Shown here: positions 1 to 6,410 of the stretch, one piece after another
How the letters are laid out: each line of letters opens with the position of its first letter
Position numbering within the stretch: the stretch's first letter is position 1
Source: Rhodobacter sp.
Lineage (GTDB): Bacteria; Pseudomonadota; Alphaproteobacteria; Rhodobacterales; Rhodobacteraceae
Assembly (NCBI GenBank): GCA_027482795.1
Contig: JAIXVS010000193.1
Location: forward strand, 1 to 14,092
DNA: 14,092 nt
Reading direction: 5' to 3'
Position numbers and translations under genes: made by a program
Notes under the pieces: model-generated
Database searches by the model: none
What the model was told of the DNA's origin: nothing
Seen by the model: the letters and a program-made list of their open reading frames with translations, nothing else

Positions 1-760
1 CGCCTTCGGAATGGCCATGGGCGGTATCTATCACCACCAAATCCACCCCTGCATCGATCAGCGCCTGCGATCGGTCAAAGCCCGCATCGCCCACTGTCGT
101 GGCTGCAGCCACGCGCAGGCGGCCCATTTCATCTTTGCACGCCTGCGGGTTCAGCACGGCTTTTTCCGTATCTTTCAGCGTCAGCAAACCTGTCAGCTTG
201 CCCCCGCCATCGGTGACCAGCAGCTTTTCGATGCGGCGCGATTTCATCATGGCAATCGCAGCATCGCGGTCGACAGGTTCGCGCAGCACCGCCAGATTGT
301 CCTGCGTCATCATCACCGACACGGGGGTCTTGTCATCAGAGGCAAAGCGCATATCGCGGTTGGTCACAATTCCCACCACGCGCCCGCCGCCATCCACCAC
401 GGGAAAACCAGTGATCTGATAGCGCTCCATCAGGGCCTTGGCATCGGCCAAGGTCTGTTCGGGGCGCAGGGTGATGGGCTGGTACACAACCCCGCTTTCA
501 AACCGTTTGACGCGGGACACTTCGCGCGCCTGCGCGAGCAGATCCAGATTGCGGTGAATAACCCCAATGCCGCCAGCTTGCGCCATGGCGATGGCCATGC
601 GCGCCTCGGTCACGGTATCCATGGCCGAGGACAGCAGCGGAATGTTCATGCGCACCGATTTGGTGACATAGGTTGATGTATCCGCATCCGCAGGCAGAAC
701 CGAGCTGGCGGCGGGTACAAGCAGAACATCATCAAAGGTAAGCGCCTCGCGAATTTCCAT
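1..760 (-). CDS. guaB: IMP dehydrogenase, N-terminal half (partial, cut by window edge)
   Basis: IMP dehydrogenase oxidises IMP to XMP with NAD+, the committed step of guanine nucleotide synthesis in the cytoplasm. Reading the minus strand from the ATG at 760 gives 253 codons with no stop before the window edge, about half of the usual 480-490 residues. It starts MEIREALTFDDVLLVPA, the typical IMPDH N-terminus. SSAMDTVTEARMA lies at residues 44-56, followed by two CBS modules at about 93-145 and 152-207 (FPVVD at 119-123, KLLVTD at 179-184). VIDTAHGHS at 243-251 carries the Asp (D245) that contacts substrate. The catalytic Cys loop and the mobile flap lie beyond the window. The start is set by GGAGG 6 bases upstream and by the conserved N-terminus. 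It is divergent from the amidotransferase at 889. Identification is secure. Confidence 0.97.
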   Translation of the reverse strand, partial: MEIREALTFDDVLLVPAASSVLPADADTSTYVTKSVRMNIPLLSSAMDTVTEARMAIAMAQAGGIGVIHRNLDLLAQAREVSRVKRFESGVVYQPITLRPEQTLADAKALMERYQITGFPVVDGGGRVVGIVTNRDMRFASDDKTPVSVMMTQDNLAVLREPVDRDAAIAMMKSRRIEKLLVTDGGGKLTGLLTLKDTEKAVLNPQACKDEMGRLRVAAATTVGDAGFDRSQALIDAGVDLVVIDTAHGHSEG

Positions 761-800
761 GGGGGCCTCCATCGGGCTGGAAAGGTTCGTTTGACAGTGC

Positions 801-829
801 CCTGTTTCACCATTTTGCCAGATGTGCAA
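801..829 (-). promoter_or_regulatory. possible guaB promoter
   Basis: On the minus strand TTGCAC (824-829) and AACAGG (801-806) are 17 bases apart, which would put the start of transcription near 794 and give a leader of about 34 bases containing the GGAGG ribosome site. The -10 match is poor. On the plus strand of the same gap a perfect TTGACA sits at 791-796 and could serve the amidotransferase, but no good -10 follows it. Both are read by eye and weak. Confidence 0.25.
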
Positions 830-888
830 GGGGGGCGATTGAAGGGGCAGCATTATTGCGGCAGATTGCCTGAAAATGGGGGGCGGAT

Positions 889-1575
889 ATGCGCATTGCG
901 ATTGTCGAAAATACGAAGGTGACACATCACGGGCAGGTTGGCGTGGCCCTGCACGAGGCGGGCGCGGTGATGGATTTGTACCGCCCCTTTGTGGATGGCA
1001 AAATTCCAACATTTGGCAGCTATGACGCGCTGGTGGTGTTTGGCGGCGAGCAGAGCGCGTGCGATGATGGCGCGCACCCCTATTTGCCGCATCTGGCGGA
1101 TCACATGGCGCAGGCGGCGCATGATGGCGTGGCGGTTTTGGGCATTTGTTTGGGCAGCCAGATTTTTGCGCGCGGGCTTGGCGCGCAAAACCACATCGGC
1201 ACCGCGCCTGAATTTGGCTGGTGCGGGATGGACCGCGTGGGGGATGATGCGATGTTCGCCGCCCTGCCCGCGCAGTTTCATGCGTTTCAGTGGCATTCTG
1301 ATACTTTCACCCTGCCAGAGGGAGCCGCGCAATTGGCGCAAGGGGGCCGCGCGCTGGTGCAGGCCTTTCGCTTTGGGCGCGCAGGCTATGGCACGCAGTT
1401 TCATTTTGAGGCAAATCGCCGCGTTGTGGCCGATTGGACGCGGCGGTTTCCTGATGTGATTGCGGGGATGGACGGCGCATGGGCGCATAGCCATAGCGTG
1501 CAAGAGGCGGAGCATGGCGCAATGGCCGATGCGGCGGGGCTGGCCCTTGCCCGTGCATGGGTGGGGTTGATTTAG
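889..1575 (+). CDS. stand-alone class I glutamine amidotransferase (GMP synthase-like GATase1)
   Basis: A 228-residue protein consisting of a single GATase1 domain. The catalytic triad is visible: nucleophile C87 in GICLGSQ (the nucleophile elbow), H172 and E174 in GTQFHFE. FQWHSDTF at 133-140 is the conserved strand of GMP-synthase-like GATases. There is no synthetase domain, so it must either act with a separate partner or be one of the free-standing members of the family; the acceptor of the ammonia, or the gamma-glutamyl substrate, cannot be read from the sequence. The last triad element is HFE instead of the commoner HPE, a tolerated change. A G-rich stretch (878-885) precedes the ATG. 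It is divergent from guaB with a 128-base gap, and glk follows 67 bases downstream. Family call secure, substrate unknown. Confidence 0.9.
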   Translation: MRIAIVENTKVTHHGQVGVALHEAGAVMDLYRPFVDGKIPTFGSYDALVVFGGEQSACDDGAHPYLPHLADHMAQAAHDGVAVLGICLGSQIFARGLGAQNHIGTAPEFGWCGMDRVGDDAMFAALPAQFHAFQWHSDTFTLPEGAAQLAQGGRALVQAFRFGRAGYGTQFHFEANRRVVADWTRRFPDVIAGMDGAWAHSHSVQEAEHGAMADAAGLALARAWVGLI

Positions 1576-1586
1576 CGCTTCGGGTC

Positions 1587-1614
1587 TTGAGTTTGGGGGC
1601 AAAGCGGTTAGAAG
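1587..1614 (+). promoter_or_regulatory. possible glk promoter
   Basis: In the 67-base gap before glk, TTGAGT (1587-1592) and TAGAAG (1609-1614) are 16 bases apart. This would allow glk to be transcribed on its own, although readthrough from the amidotransferase is equally possible because no terminator is seen between them. Read by eye and weak. Confidence 0.25.
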
Positions 1615-1642
1615 CGAGGCTGCGCAACCATAGGAGCGGATC

Positions 1643-2602
1643 ATGGCTTTGGCCCTGCTGGCAGATATTGGCGGAACCAACACGCGGGTGGCTTTGGCCG
1701 ATGATACGCGCGTGCGCGCGGCCAGTATTCGCCGCTATGCCAATGCCGAATTTGCCGATTTGGGCGCTGTGCTGCGCCGCTATTTGGCTGATGAGGGCGC
1801 AAGCGGCGTGGACGGCGTTTGCGTTGCCGCCGCTGGGCCCGTGCGGGGCGGCGTGGCGGTGATGACCAATTTGGATTGGACCATTGATGCGCCGCTGCTC
1901 ACGGCGGCCACGGGCGCGCGGCGCACCGCGATTTTGAATGATTTGCAGGCGCAGGGCCATGCTTTGGGCTTTATCGCAGACAGCGATCTTCGGGAGGTTA
2001 TCGCAGGCCCCGCGCAGGCGGGCGCGGCGATGCTGGTTGTGGGCGTGGGCACGGGCATGAATGCCGCCCCCGTGCACGGGTCGGGCGCGGCGCGTTTGGT
2101 TGCCCCTTCGGAATGCGGCCATGTGTCCATGCCGATCCGCACCCAGCGCGATTTCCGCCTTGCGCAGTTTTTGGCCACAACGGGCCCGCACGCCCATGGC
2201 TTTGCGGGGGTGGAAGATGTTTTGGCAGGGCGCGGGTTGGAGCGGCTATACGCCTTTGTCACCGCCGAGGCGGGGGCGGAAGTGGTAATTTCCGCCGCCG
2301 AAGTGATGGAACGTTTGGCCAAGGGCGAGGCTGCCGCGCAAGATTGCGCGCGCCTTTATGTGGGCATCCTTGGGGCGGAACTGGGCAACTTGGCGCTGAT
2401 CCATCTGCCCTTTGGCGGCATCTATCTGATTGGCGGCGTGGCCCGCGCCATGGCCCCGTATTTCGCGCAAATGGGTCTGGCCGAGGCGTTTTGCGACAAG
2501 GGGCGATTTGCAGATTTCATGCAAAACTTTCGCCTGCAAATTGTCGAGGATGATTTCGCCGCCCTGACGGGATGCGCGGCATATTTGGACAGCCTAGGCT
2601 AA
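1643..2602 (+). CDS. glk: glucokinase
   Basis: Cytoplasmic ATP-dependent glucokinase (glucose to glucose-6-phosphate), feeding glycolysis or the Entner-Doudoroff route. The 319 residues match the usual length of the bacterial Glk family (E. coli Glk is 321). The phosphate-binding loop LADIGGTNTR lies at 6-15. ILNDLQAQ carries N99 and D100, the same numbers as the catalytic Asn/Asp of E. coli Glk. VGVGTGMN at 133-140 is the second phosphate loop. SECGHVSMP carries E157 and H160, the sugar-binding pair of E. coli Glk. VEDVLAGRGLERLY starts at 190, with E191 probably the third sugar ligand. YLIGGVA near the C-terminus closes the ATP site. AGGAGC 5 bases before the ATG fixes the start. The gene converges on the hydrolase at 2614 with only 11 bases between stops. 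Identification is secure. Confidence 0.96.
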   Translation: MALALLADIGGTNTRVALADDTRVRAASIRRYANAEFADLGAVLRRYLADEGASGVDGVCVAAAGPVRGGVAVMTNLDWTIDAPLLTAATGARRTAILNDLQAQGHALGFIADSDLREVIAGPAQAGAAMLVVGVGTGMNAAPVHGSGAARLVAPSECGHVSMPIRTQRDFRLAQFLATTGPHAHGFAGVEDVLAGRGLERLYAFVTAEAGAEVVISAAEVMERLAKGEAAAQDCARLYVGILGAELGNLALIHLPFGGIYLIGGVARAMAPYFAQMGLAEAFCDKGRFADFMQNFRLQIVEDDFAALTGCAAYLDSLG

Positions 2603-2613
2603 CTTTAGAGAGC

Positions 2614-3279
2614 TTATGCTAATTTCAATCGCTGCTTCATAAAGGCAAGCGCCACTTGCAACCCATCTGGCGCAATGCCGTGGCCCGTGCCGCGCATGAC
2701 ATGGGCATAGGTGGCAAAGCCCGCGTCTTGCAACGCTTGGCCTGCCAAATGCATCTCGCCAAAGGGGACAACATCATCGACATCGCCGTGGATCAGCATG
2801 ACTTCAGGCTTTACCTTTGCCTGAGCGCGCAGCGCCATGGGATCAATCAATTTTCCCGATATGGCAACCACCCCCGCAAGGGGTAAATCACGGCGCGGGG
2901 CGACATGCAGCGCCATCATCGCGCCTTGGGAAAAGCCCAGCAAAATCAAACGGTCAGCGGGCAAAGCTTCTGCGGCAAGAATTTGATCGATAAATCCGTT
3001 CAGGTCTGCGGCGGCGGCATCCATCCCTGCGCGCGATTGTGCTTCGGTGCTGCCATCAAAGCGGGGAATGGCAAACCACTGGCGGCCAAAGGGGGTGGCT
3101 TTGCACGGCTCTGGCGCGTCGGGGGCATAGAAGGCGGTGGCGGGCATATGGGGGGTAAGCGGGTCTGACAGCGACAATAAATCGGCCCCATCTGCGCCAT
3201 AGCCATGCAGAAAAACCACCACCTGTTTGGCCGCGCCAATACCCGCGCCCGCACGGCCAAATTGCAATTTTCTGATCAT
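2614..3279 (-). CDS. phospholipase/carboxylesterase-family alpha/beta hydrolase
   Basis: A 221-residue single-domain serine hydrolase of the phospholipase/carboxylesterase family (PF02230-like), probably cytoplasmic since no signal peptide is seen. The triad is clear: S117 in the elbow GFSQG, D168 in HGDVDDVVP, and H200 in GTGHGI. VVFLHGYGADG at 21-31 is the oxyanion-hole region. Members cleave carboxylic ester or thioester bonds; the natural substrate here is unknown. I chose the ATG at 3279 rather than the longer frame to 3357, because the longer version would run 78 bases into the glycosylase gene and adds no family sequence. The ATG overlaps the glycosylase stop as ATGA, so translation of the two genes is likely coupled. 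Confidence 0.88.
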   Translation of the reverse strand: MIRKLQFGRAGAGIGAAKQVVVFLHGYGADGADLLSLSDPLTPHMPATAFYAPDAPEPCKATPFGRQWFAIPRFDGSTEAQSRAGMDAAAADLNGFIDQILAAEALPADRLILLGFSQGAMMALHVAPRRDLPLAGVVAISGKLIDPMALRAQAKVKPEVMLIHGDVDDVVPFGEMHLAGQALQDAGFATYAHVMRGTGHGIAPDGLQVALAFMKQRLKLA

Positions 3280-3905
3280 CTGATGCCATCCCGCGATTTG
3301 ATGATATGGTAATAGGACCAAAGCAGCCGCGCTGCAACGCCGCGCCACGGGGCCCAATCTTCGGCCAGCGCGCGCAAGGCACGGTCATTGGGGCGCGCGT
3401 CCAGTTCAAACAAAACCCGCGTCGATTCTTGCAGCGCCAAATCGCCCGCCGCAAAGGCATCGGCGCGGCCAAGGGCGAACATGGCGTAAATCTCGGCCGT
3501 CCAAACGCCAATGCCTTTGACCGCCGTCAGCGTCTTGATGACCTCATCTGTCGGGGCGGTTTCAAGCGCGGCATAGTCAATCCCCGCGCCCGCCAAGGCA
3601 TGGGCATAAGATGCCTTTTGCCGCGACAGGCCGACGGCGCGCATCTCTTCAACCGTGGCGGCAAGAATGCCGTGGGTGGTTGTCAGCCCTGCCGCATCCA
3701 TCCTCCGCCAAATCGCGTCCCCCGCGGCAACCGACACTTGTTGGCCCACAATCGCATCCAGCAGCGCGGTAAATCCGCCCGCCTGCCTGCGCAGGGGCAA
3801 CGGCCCCGTTTGCGCCAGCGCATAGGCAAAGCGCGGGTGCGCTGCGGCCAAATGCGCGGCCCCTTCGGCAATACAGGCATCGGTTTCTAAAATACGCCCA
3901 ACCAT
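3276..3905 (-). CDS. AlkA-like DNA-3-methyladenine glycosylase II family protein (HhH-GPD)
   Basis: Base-excision repair glycosylase that removes alkylated purines. The 209 residues cover the all-helical HhH-GPD core only; the N-terminal domain of E. coli AlkA (282 residues) is absent, as in many short bacterial relatives. LLDAIVGQQVS at 48-58 is the conserved helix before the active site. The helix-hairpin-helix is LTAVKGIGVWTAEIY at 126-140. The catalytic Asp is D155 in AAGDLALQ. W135 in the hairpin and W195 near the end are typical. The ATG at 3905 gives MVGRILET; the frame stays open to 4082 but that extension would run into the divergent transporter gene. No strong ribosome site is seen. 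It is first of a two-gene unit with the hydrolase (ATGA overlap). Confidence 0.9.
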   Translation of the reverse strand: MVGRILETDACIAEGAAHLAAAHPRFAYALAQTGPLPLRRQAGGFTALLDAIVGQQVSVAAGDAIWRRMDAAGLTTTHGILAATVEEMRAVGLSRQKASYAHALAGAGIDYAALETAPTDEVIKTLTAVKGIGVWTAEIYAMFALGRADAFAAGDLALQESTRVLFELDARPNDRALRALAEDWAPWRGVAARLLWSYYHIIKSRDGIR

Positions 3906-3933
3906 GACACCCCCATTAGCCCCGTTTAGCCCC

Positions 3934-3962
3934 TTGCGGGCAGGCCGCCTTGGGCCTAACCC
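3934..3962 (+). promoter_or_regulatory. possible promoter of the MFS gene (leaderless layout)
   Basis: TTGCGG (3934-3939) and TAACCC (3957-3962) are 17 bases apart, and the ATG at 3969 follows after exactly 6 bases. No Shine-Dalgarno sequence lies in front of the ATG. If the -10 is real, transcription would start at or next to the A of the ATG. The match to the sigma-70 consensus is modest, but the same TAACCC-N6-ATG layout precedes the uup-like gene. Confidence 0.38.
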
Positions 3963-3968
3963 TGTGGT

Positions 3969-5171
3969 ATGAGTGAAACAGATACCATCGCGCGGCGCAA
4001 TGTTGCCGTTCTGGTCGCCAGCCAAGCGGTGCTGGGCGCGCAGATGCCGATTATCTTTACCATTGCGGGGCTGGCGGGGCAAAGCCTGGCCAGCAATGCC
4101 TGCTGGGCGACATTGCCCATTTCGGCGATGGTGATTGGATCGATGCTGACCGCGACGCCGCTATCATCCTTTATGGCGCACTATGGGCGGCGCGCGGGGT
4201 TTTACATTGGCACGCTGGGCGGCACCATGGGGGCTGCCGTGGGCGCGCTGGCGCTGTACACATCGAACTTTTGGCTTTTTGTGTTTGGCGGGCTGCTGTC
4301 GGGCATATATATGTCGGCCCAAGGGTTTTACCGCTTTGCCGCCGCCGATATGGCATCAGACGCCTACCGCCCCAAGGCGATTTCGGCGGTGATGGCGGGG
4401 GGGCTGTTGTCTGCCGTGGTGGGGCCGCAAATTGTAAAGCTGACCGCGCAATCGATGGTGGTGCCGTTTTTGGGCAGCTATTTGGCAGTGATTGGGCTGA
4501 ACTTGGCAGGCGTTTTGCTGTTTGCCTTTTTGAACATTCCCAAATTGCCCAAAGCGGCCAGCGATGCGCCCGTGGGGCGTTCGCGCATGGACCTGCTGAA
4601 AACGCCGAATGTGGCCGTGGCGGTGGTTGTGGCCACGGTATCTTATGCATTGATGAATTTGGTGATGACATCGTCGCCGCTGGCGGTGGTGGGCTGCGGG
4701 TTTCACACGGCGGATGCGGCTAATGTGGTGACCGCCCATGTGCTGGCCATGTATGGGCCCAGTTTCTTCACGGGCCATGTCATCGCCCGCTTTGGCGCGC
4801 CCCGTGTGATGGGGCTGGGGCTGACGATTTTGGCCGCCGCAGGCGCAGTTGCGATTTCGGGGGTCGAGCTGACGCAGTTTTTCGCGGCGCTGATCCTGCT
4901 GGGCGTGGGGTGGAATTTTGGGTTTATTGGCGCGACGACCTTGCTGACCACATCTATTGCGCCGCAGGAACGCGGGCGGATGCAGGGGCTGAATGATTTG
5001 ATCGTCTTCGGCGGGGTGACGGTGGCCAGCCTATCCTCGGGCGGGCTGATGAACTGTTCGGGCAGTTCGGCGCAGGCGGGTTGGGCGGCGGTGAATATGG
5101 CGATGCTGCCGTTTTTGGTGTTGGCGGGCGGGGCGCTGGTGTGGCTGGCGCTGCGGCCTAAAGAAGCGTGA
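3969..5171 (+). CDS. MFS transporter
   Basis: A 400-residue inner-membrane protein of the major facilitator superfamily, consistent with 12 transmembrane helices. Hydrophobic stretches sit at about 12-34, 47-68, 78-97, 100-118, 137-157, 165-189, 214-240, 250-270, 279-297, 303-325, 343-360 and 373-394. The cytoplasmic loop after helix 2 reads AHYGRRAG (70-77), a degenerate form of MFS motif A, and the central loop at about 190-212 separates the two six-helix halves. RGRMQGLND at 335-343 is a conserved-looking loop in the second half. The substrate cannot be told. A GNAT gene follows 15 bases downstream, so the two are probably co-transcribed. The start has no ribosome site and may belong to a leaderless message. 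Confidence 0.9.
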   Translation: MSETDTIARRNVAVLVASQAVLGAQMPIIFTIAGLAGQSLASNACWATLPISAMVIGSMLTATPLSSFMAHYGRRAGFYIGTLGGTMGAAVGALALYTSNFWLFVFGGLLSGIYMSAQGFYRFAAADMASDAYRPKAISAVMAGGLLSAVVGPQIVKLTAQSMVVPFLGSYLAVIGLNLAGVLLFAFLNIPKLPKAASDAPVGRSRMDLLKTPNVAVAVVVATVSYALMNLVMTSSPLAVVGCGFHTADAANVVTAHVLAMYGPSFFTGHVIARFGAPRVMGLGLTILAAAGAVAISGVELTQFFAALILLGVGWNFGFIGATTLLTTSIAPQERGRMQGLNDLIVFGGVTVASLSSGGLMNCSGSSAQAGWAAVNMAMLPFLVLAGGALVWLALRPKEA

Positions 5172-5186
5172 TGTGGGAGGTGTGAT

Positions 5187-5639
5187 TTGGACATTCGTCC
5201 CATAAAAATTGATGATCTGCCGCAGGTTTTGGGCTTGGTGCAAGCCTTGGCGCGGCATCATGGCGATACGCCGCAGGCCAGCCTTAACAGCCTGTCGCGC
5301 GATTTGTTTGGCCCCGTGCCTTGGGCGCAGGGCTTGGTGGCCGATGAGGACGGGGTTTTGCAGGCCTATGCGCTGCTTATGCCGCTAATGCGGGCGCATT
5401 TGGGTCAGCGCGGCATGGATTTGCATCATTTATTTGTGGCCGAGCCTGCGCGCGGCGCGGGGCTGGGCACGGCGATGGTGCGCGCGGTGCGCGCGCATGT
5501 TTTGGCGCAGGGCTGCGCGTATTTGACAGTCTCTACCCAAGAGGCCAATGCCGAGGCGCGCGATTTTTATATTCACCACGGCTTTACGCCTGCCCCGCCT
5601 TCGCCTTGGCGCTTTGCGATGGATTTATCGCGCGGCTAG
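5187..5639 (+). CDS. GNAT-family N-acetyltransferase (TTG start)
   Basis: A 150-residue acetyl-CoA-dependent acetyltransferase with one GNAT domain. Motif A, which binds the pyrophosphate of acetyl-CoA, is ARGAGLGTAM (88-97, R89/G90/G92/G94). The preceding strand HHLFVAE is at 80-86, and motif B follows as NAEARDFYIHHGF (121-133) with the typical Asn and Tyr. The start is a TTG codon, supported by GGGAGG 6 bases upstream (5175-5180) and by the standard first strand DIRPIKIDD; no ATG or GTG is in frame at a suitable place. It lies 15 bases behind the MFS gene and converges on the minus-strand gene at 5649 with a 9-base gap. The acceptor substrate is unknown. Confidence 0.88.
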   Translation: MDIRPIKIDDLPQVLGLVQALARHHGDTPQASLNSLSRDLFGPVPWAQGLVADEDGVLQAYALLMPLMRAHLGQRGMDLHHLFVAEPARGAGLGTAMVRAVRAHVLAQGCAYLTVSTQEANAEARDFYIHHGFTPAPPSPWRFAMDLSRG

Positions 5640-5648
5640 ACGCGGCCC

Positions 5649-6410
5649 CTAAACTCGTCCAGTGAAACTGGCCCAAATCAGCCGCGCCCGCGCCTGCATG
5701 GGGGCCAGATGCAGCCCGCCTGATCGCACAAGATGCGGCTGGCGCGCGGCGAGTTGCAAAATTGCCCCTGCCTGCACGCCAGACAGCAAGGCTGGCCAAG
5801 CCTGCCCCAAGGCACGGCGTTTGGAACGTGCCAAGTTCCAGCTTGCAAGGGCTTTGCGCGCCAAATCCGCGATAGCCTGATCGCTTTCGTCGATCAGCGG
5901 GACGCGCCCGCGCGCGGCAAGTTCGGGCACAGCGCGGAAATAGGCGGCAAGGCCAGCGGCTGCGCCATAGGCCTGCGCCACTGCCACGCCTTCGGCGCTT
6001 GCCCCCAAAACCTGCGCAGATGCTGCCATCAGCCCGCCTGCGGTTTGATCTAAATAGTCGCTGAAATGATCTGCACCTTCAAAAGGTTCGGAATACACAT
6101 CCCAGATCCGCGCTGCCGCCATTGCGTCCAGCGTGGCCACATCCAGCCCGCCTTGCCCAATCAGATCATGCATCGGCCCTGCCACCTCATGCGCGGGGCG
6201 GGTTGAGGCGGTCAGCACATCGCGCCACCATTGCAGGCGCATCTCGCAGATCAGGGATTGCGAGGACACCCAAGGCGCGCGGGAAATTTCGATGTTATAG
6301 GCATACAGCACAATAAGGGGCGCGCGGGCGGCCAAAGGGGCCGCCAAAACCGCCGCCCAGCGGTCTGGATCGGCGCGGGCAACAAGGGCGGCGCAGGCGT
6401 CGATGGTCAC
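5649..6410 (-). CDS. squalene/phytoene synthase-fold protein, NDUFAF6-like, without catalytic Asp motifs
   Basis: A 253-residue protein of the squalene/phytoene synthase fold (PF00494). True synthases carry two Asp-rich, Mg-binding motifs. Here the first is replaced by LYAYNIEISRA (35-45), and the second region, around AYGAAAGLAAYFRAVPE (147-163), has no DxxxD. The segment LICEMRLQWWRD (53-64) closely resembles the human complex I assembly factor NDUFAF6 as I recall it (LMRMQFW, after an FNVEL element). RGRVPLI at 168-174 is a typical fold element. I infer a non-enzymatic assembly or lipid-binding role, possibly for NADH dehydrogenase. The start is GTG at 6410, overlapping the cimA stop as GTGA, so the two genes are probably translationally coupled. 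A longer reading frame to 6521 would lie inside cimA. Confidence 0.8.
   Translation of the reverse strand: MTIDACAALVARADPDRWAAVLAAPLAARAPLIVLYAYNIEISRAPWVSSQSLICEMRLQWWRDVLTASTRPAHEVAGPMHDLIGQGGLDVATLDAMAAARIWDVYSEPFEGADHFSDYLDQTAGGLMAASAQVLGASAEGVAVAQAYGAAAGLAAYFRAVPELAARGRVPLIDESDQAIADLARKALASWNLARSKRRALGQAWPALLSGVQAGAILQLAARQPHLVRSGGLHLAPMQARARLIWASFTGRV

Noticed and set aside
11..676. Plus-strand open frame of 221 codons at the left end
   Set aside because: It is the antisense of guaB; the protein is His/Arg/Gln-rich with no family features, as expected from the reverse of a GC-rich gene.
1576..1616. CGCTTC...GAAGCG inverted repeat before glk
   Set aside because: Six-base arms around a 29-base loop in GC-rich DNA are expected by chance.
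853..2197. Two long minus-strand frames (276 and 296 codons) opposite the amidotransferase and glk
   Set aside because: Both lie on top of genes with clear catalytic motifs, have Arg/His/Pro-rich composition and no ribosome site; they are shadows of high-GC coding DNA.
2591..2600. 10-base palindrome AGCCTAGGCT at the end of glk
   Set aside because: It is within codons of glk and the stop; there is no loop or U-tract, so it is not a terminator and probably chance.
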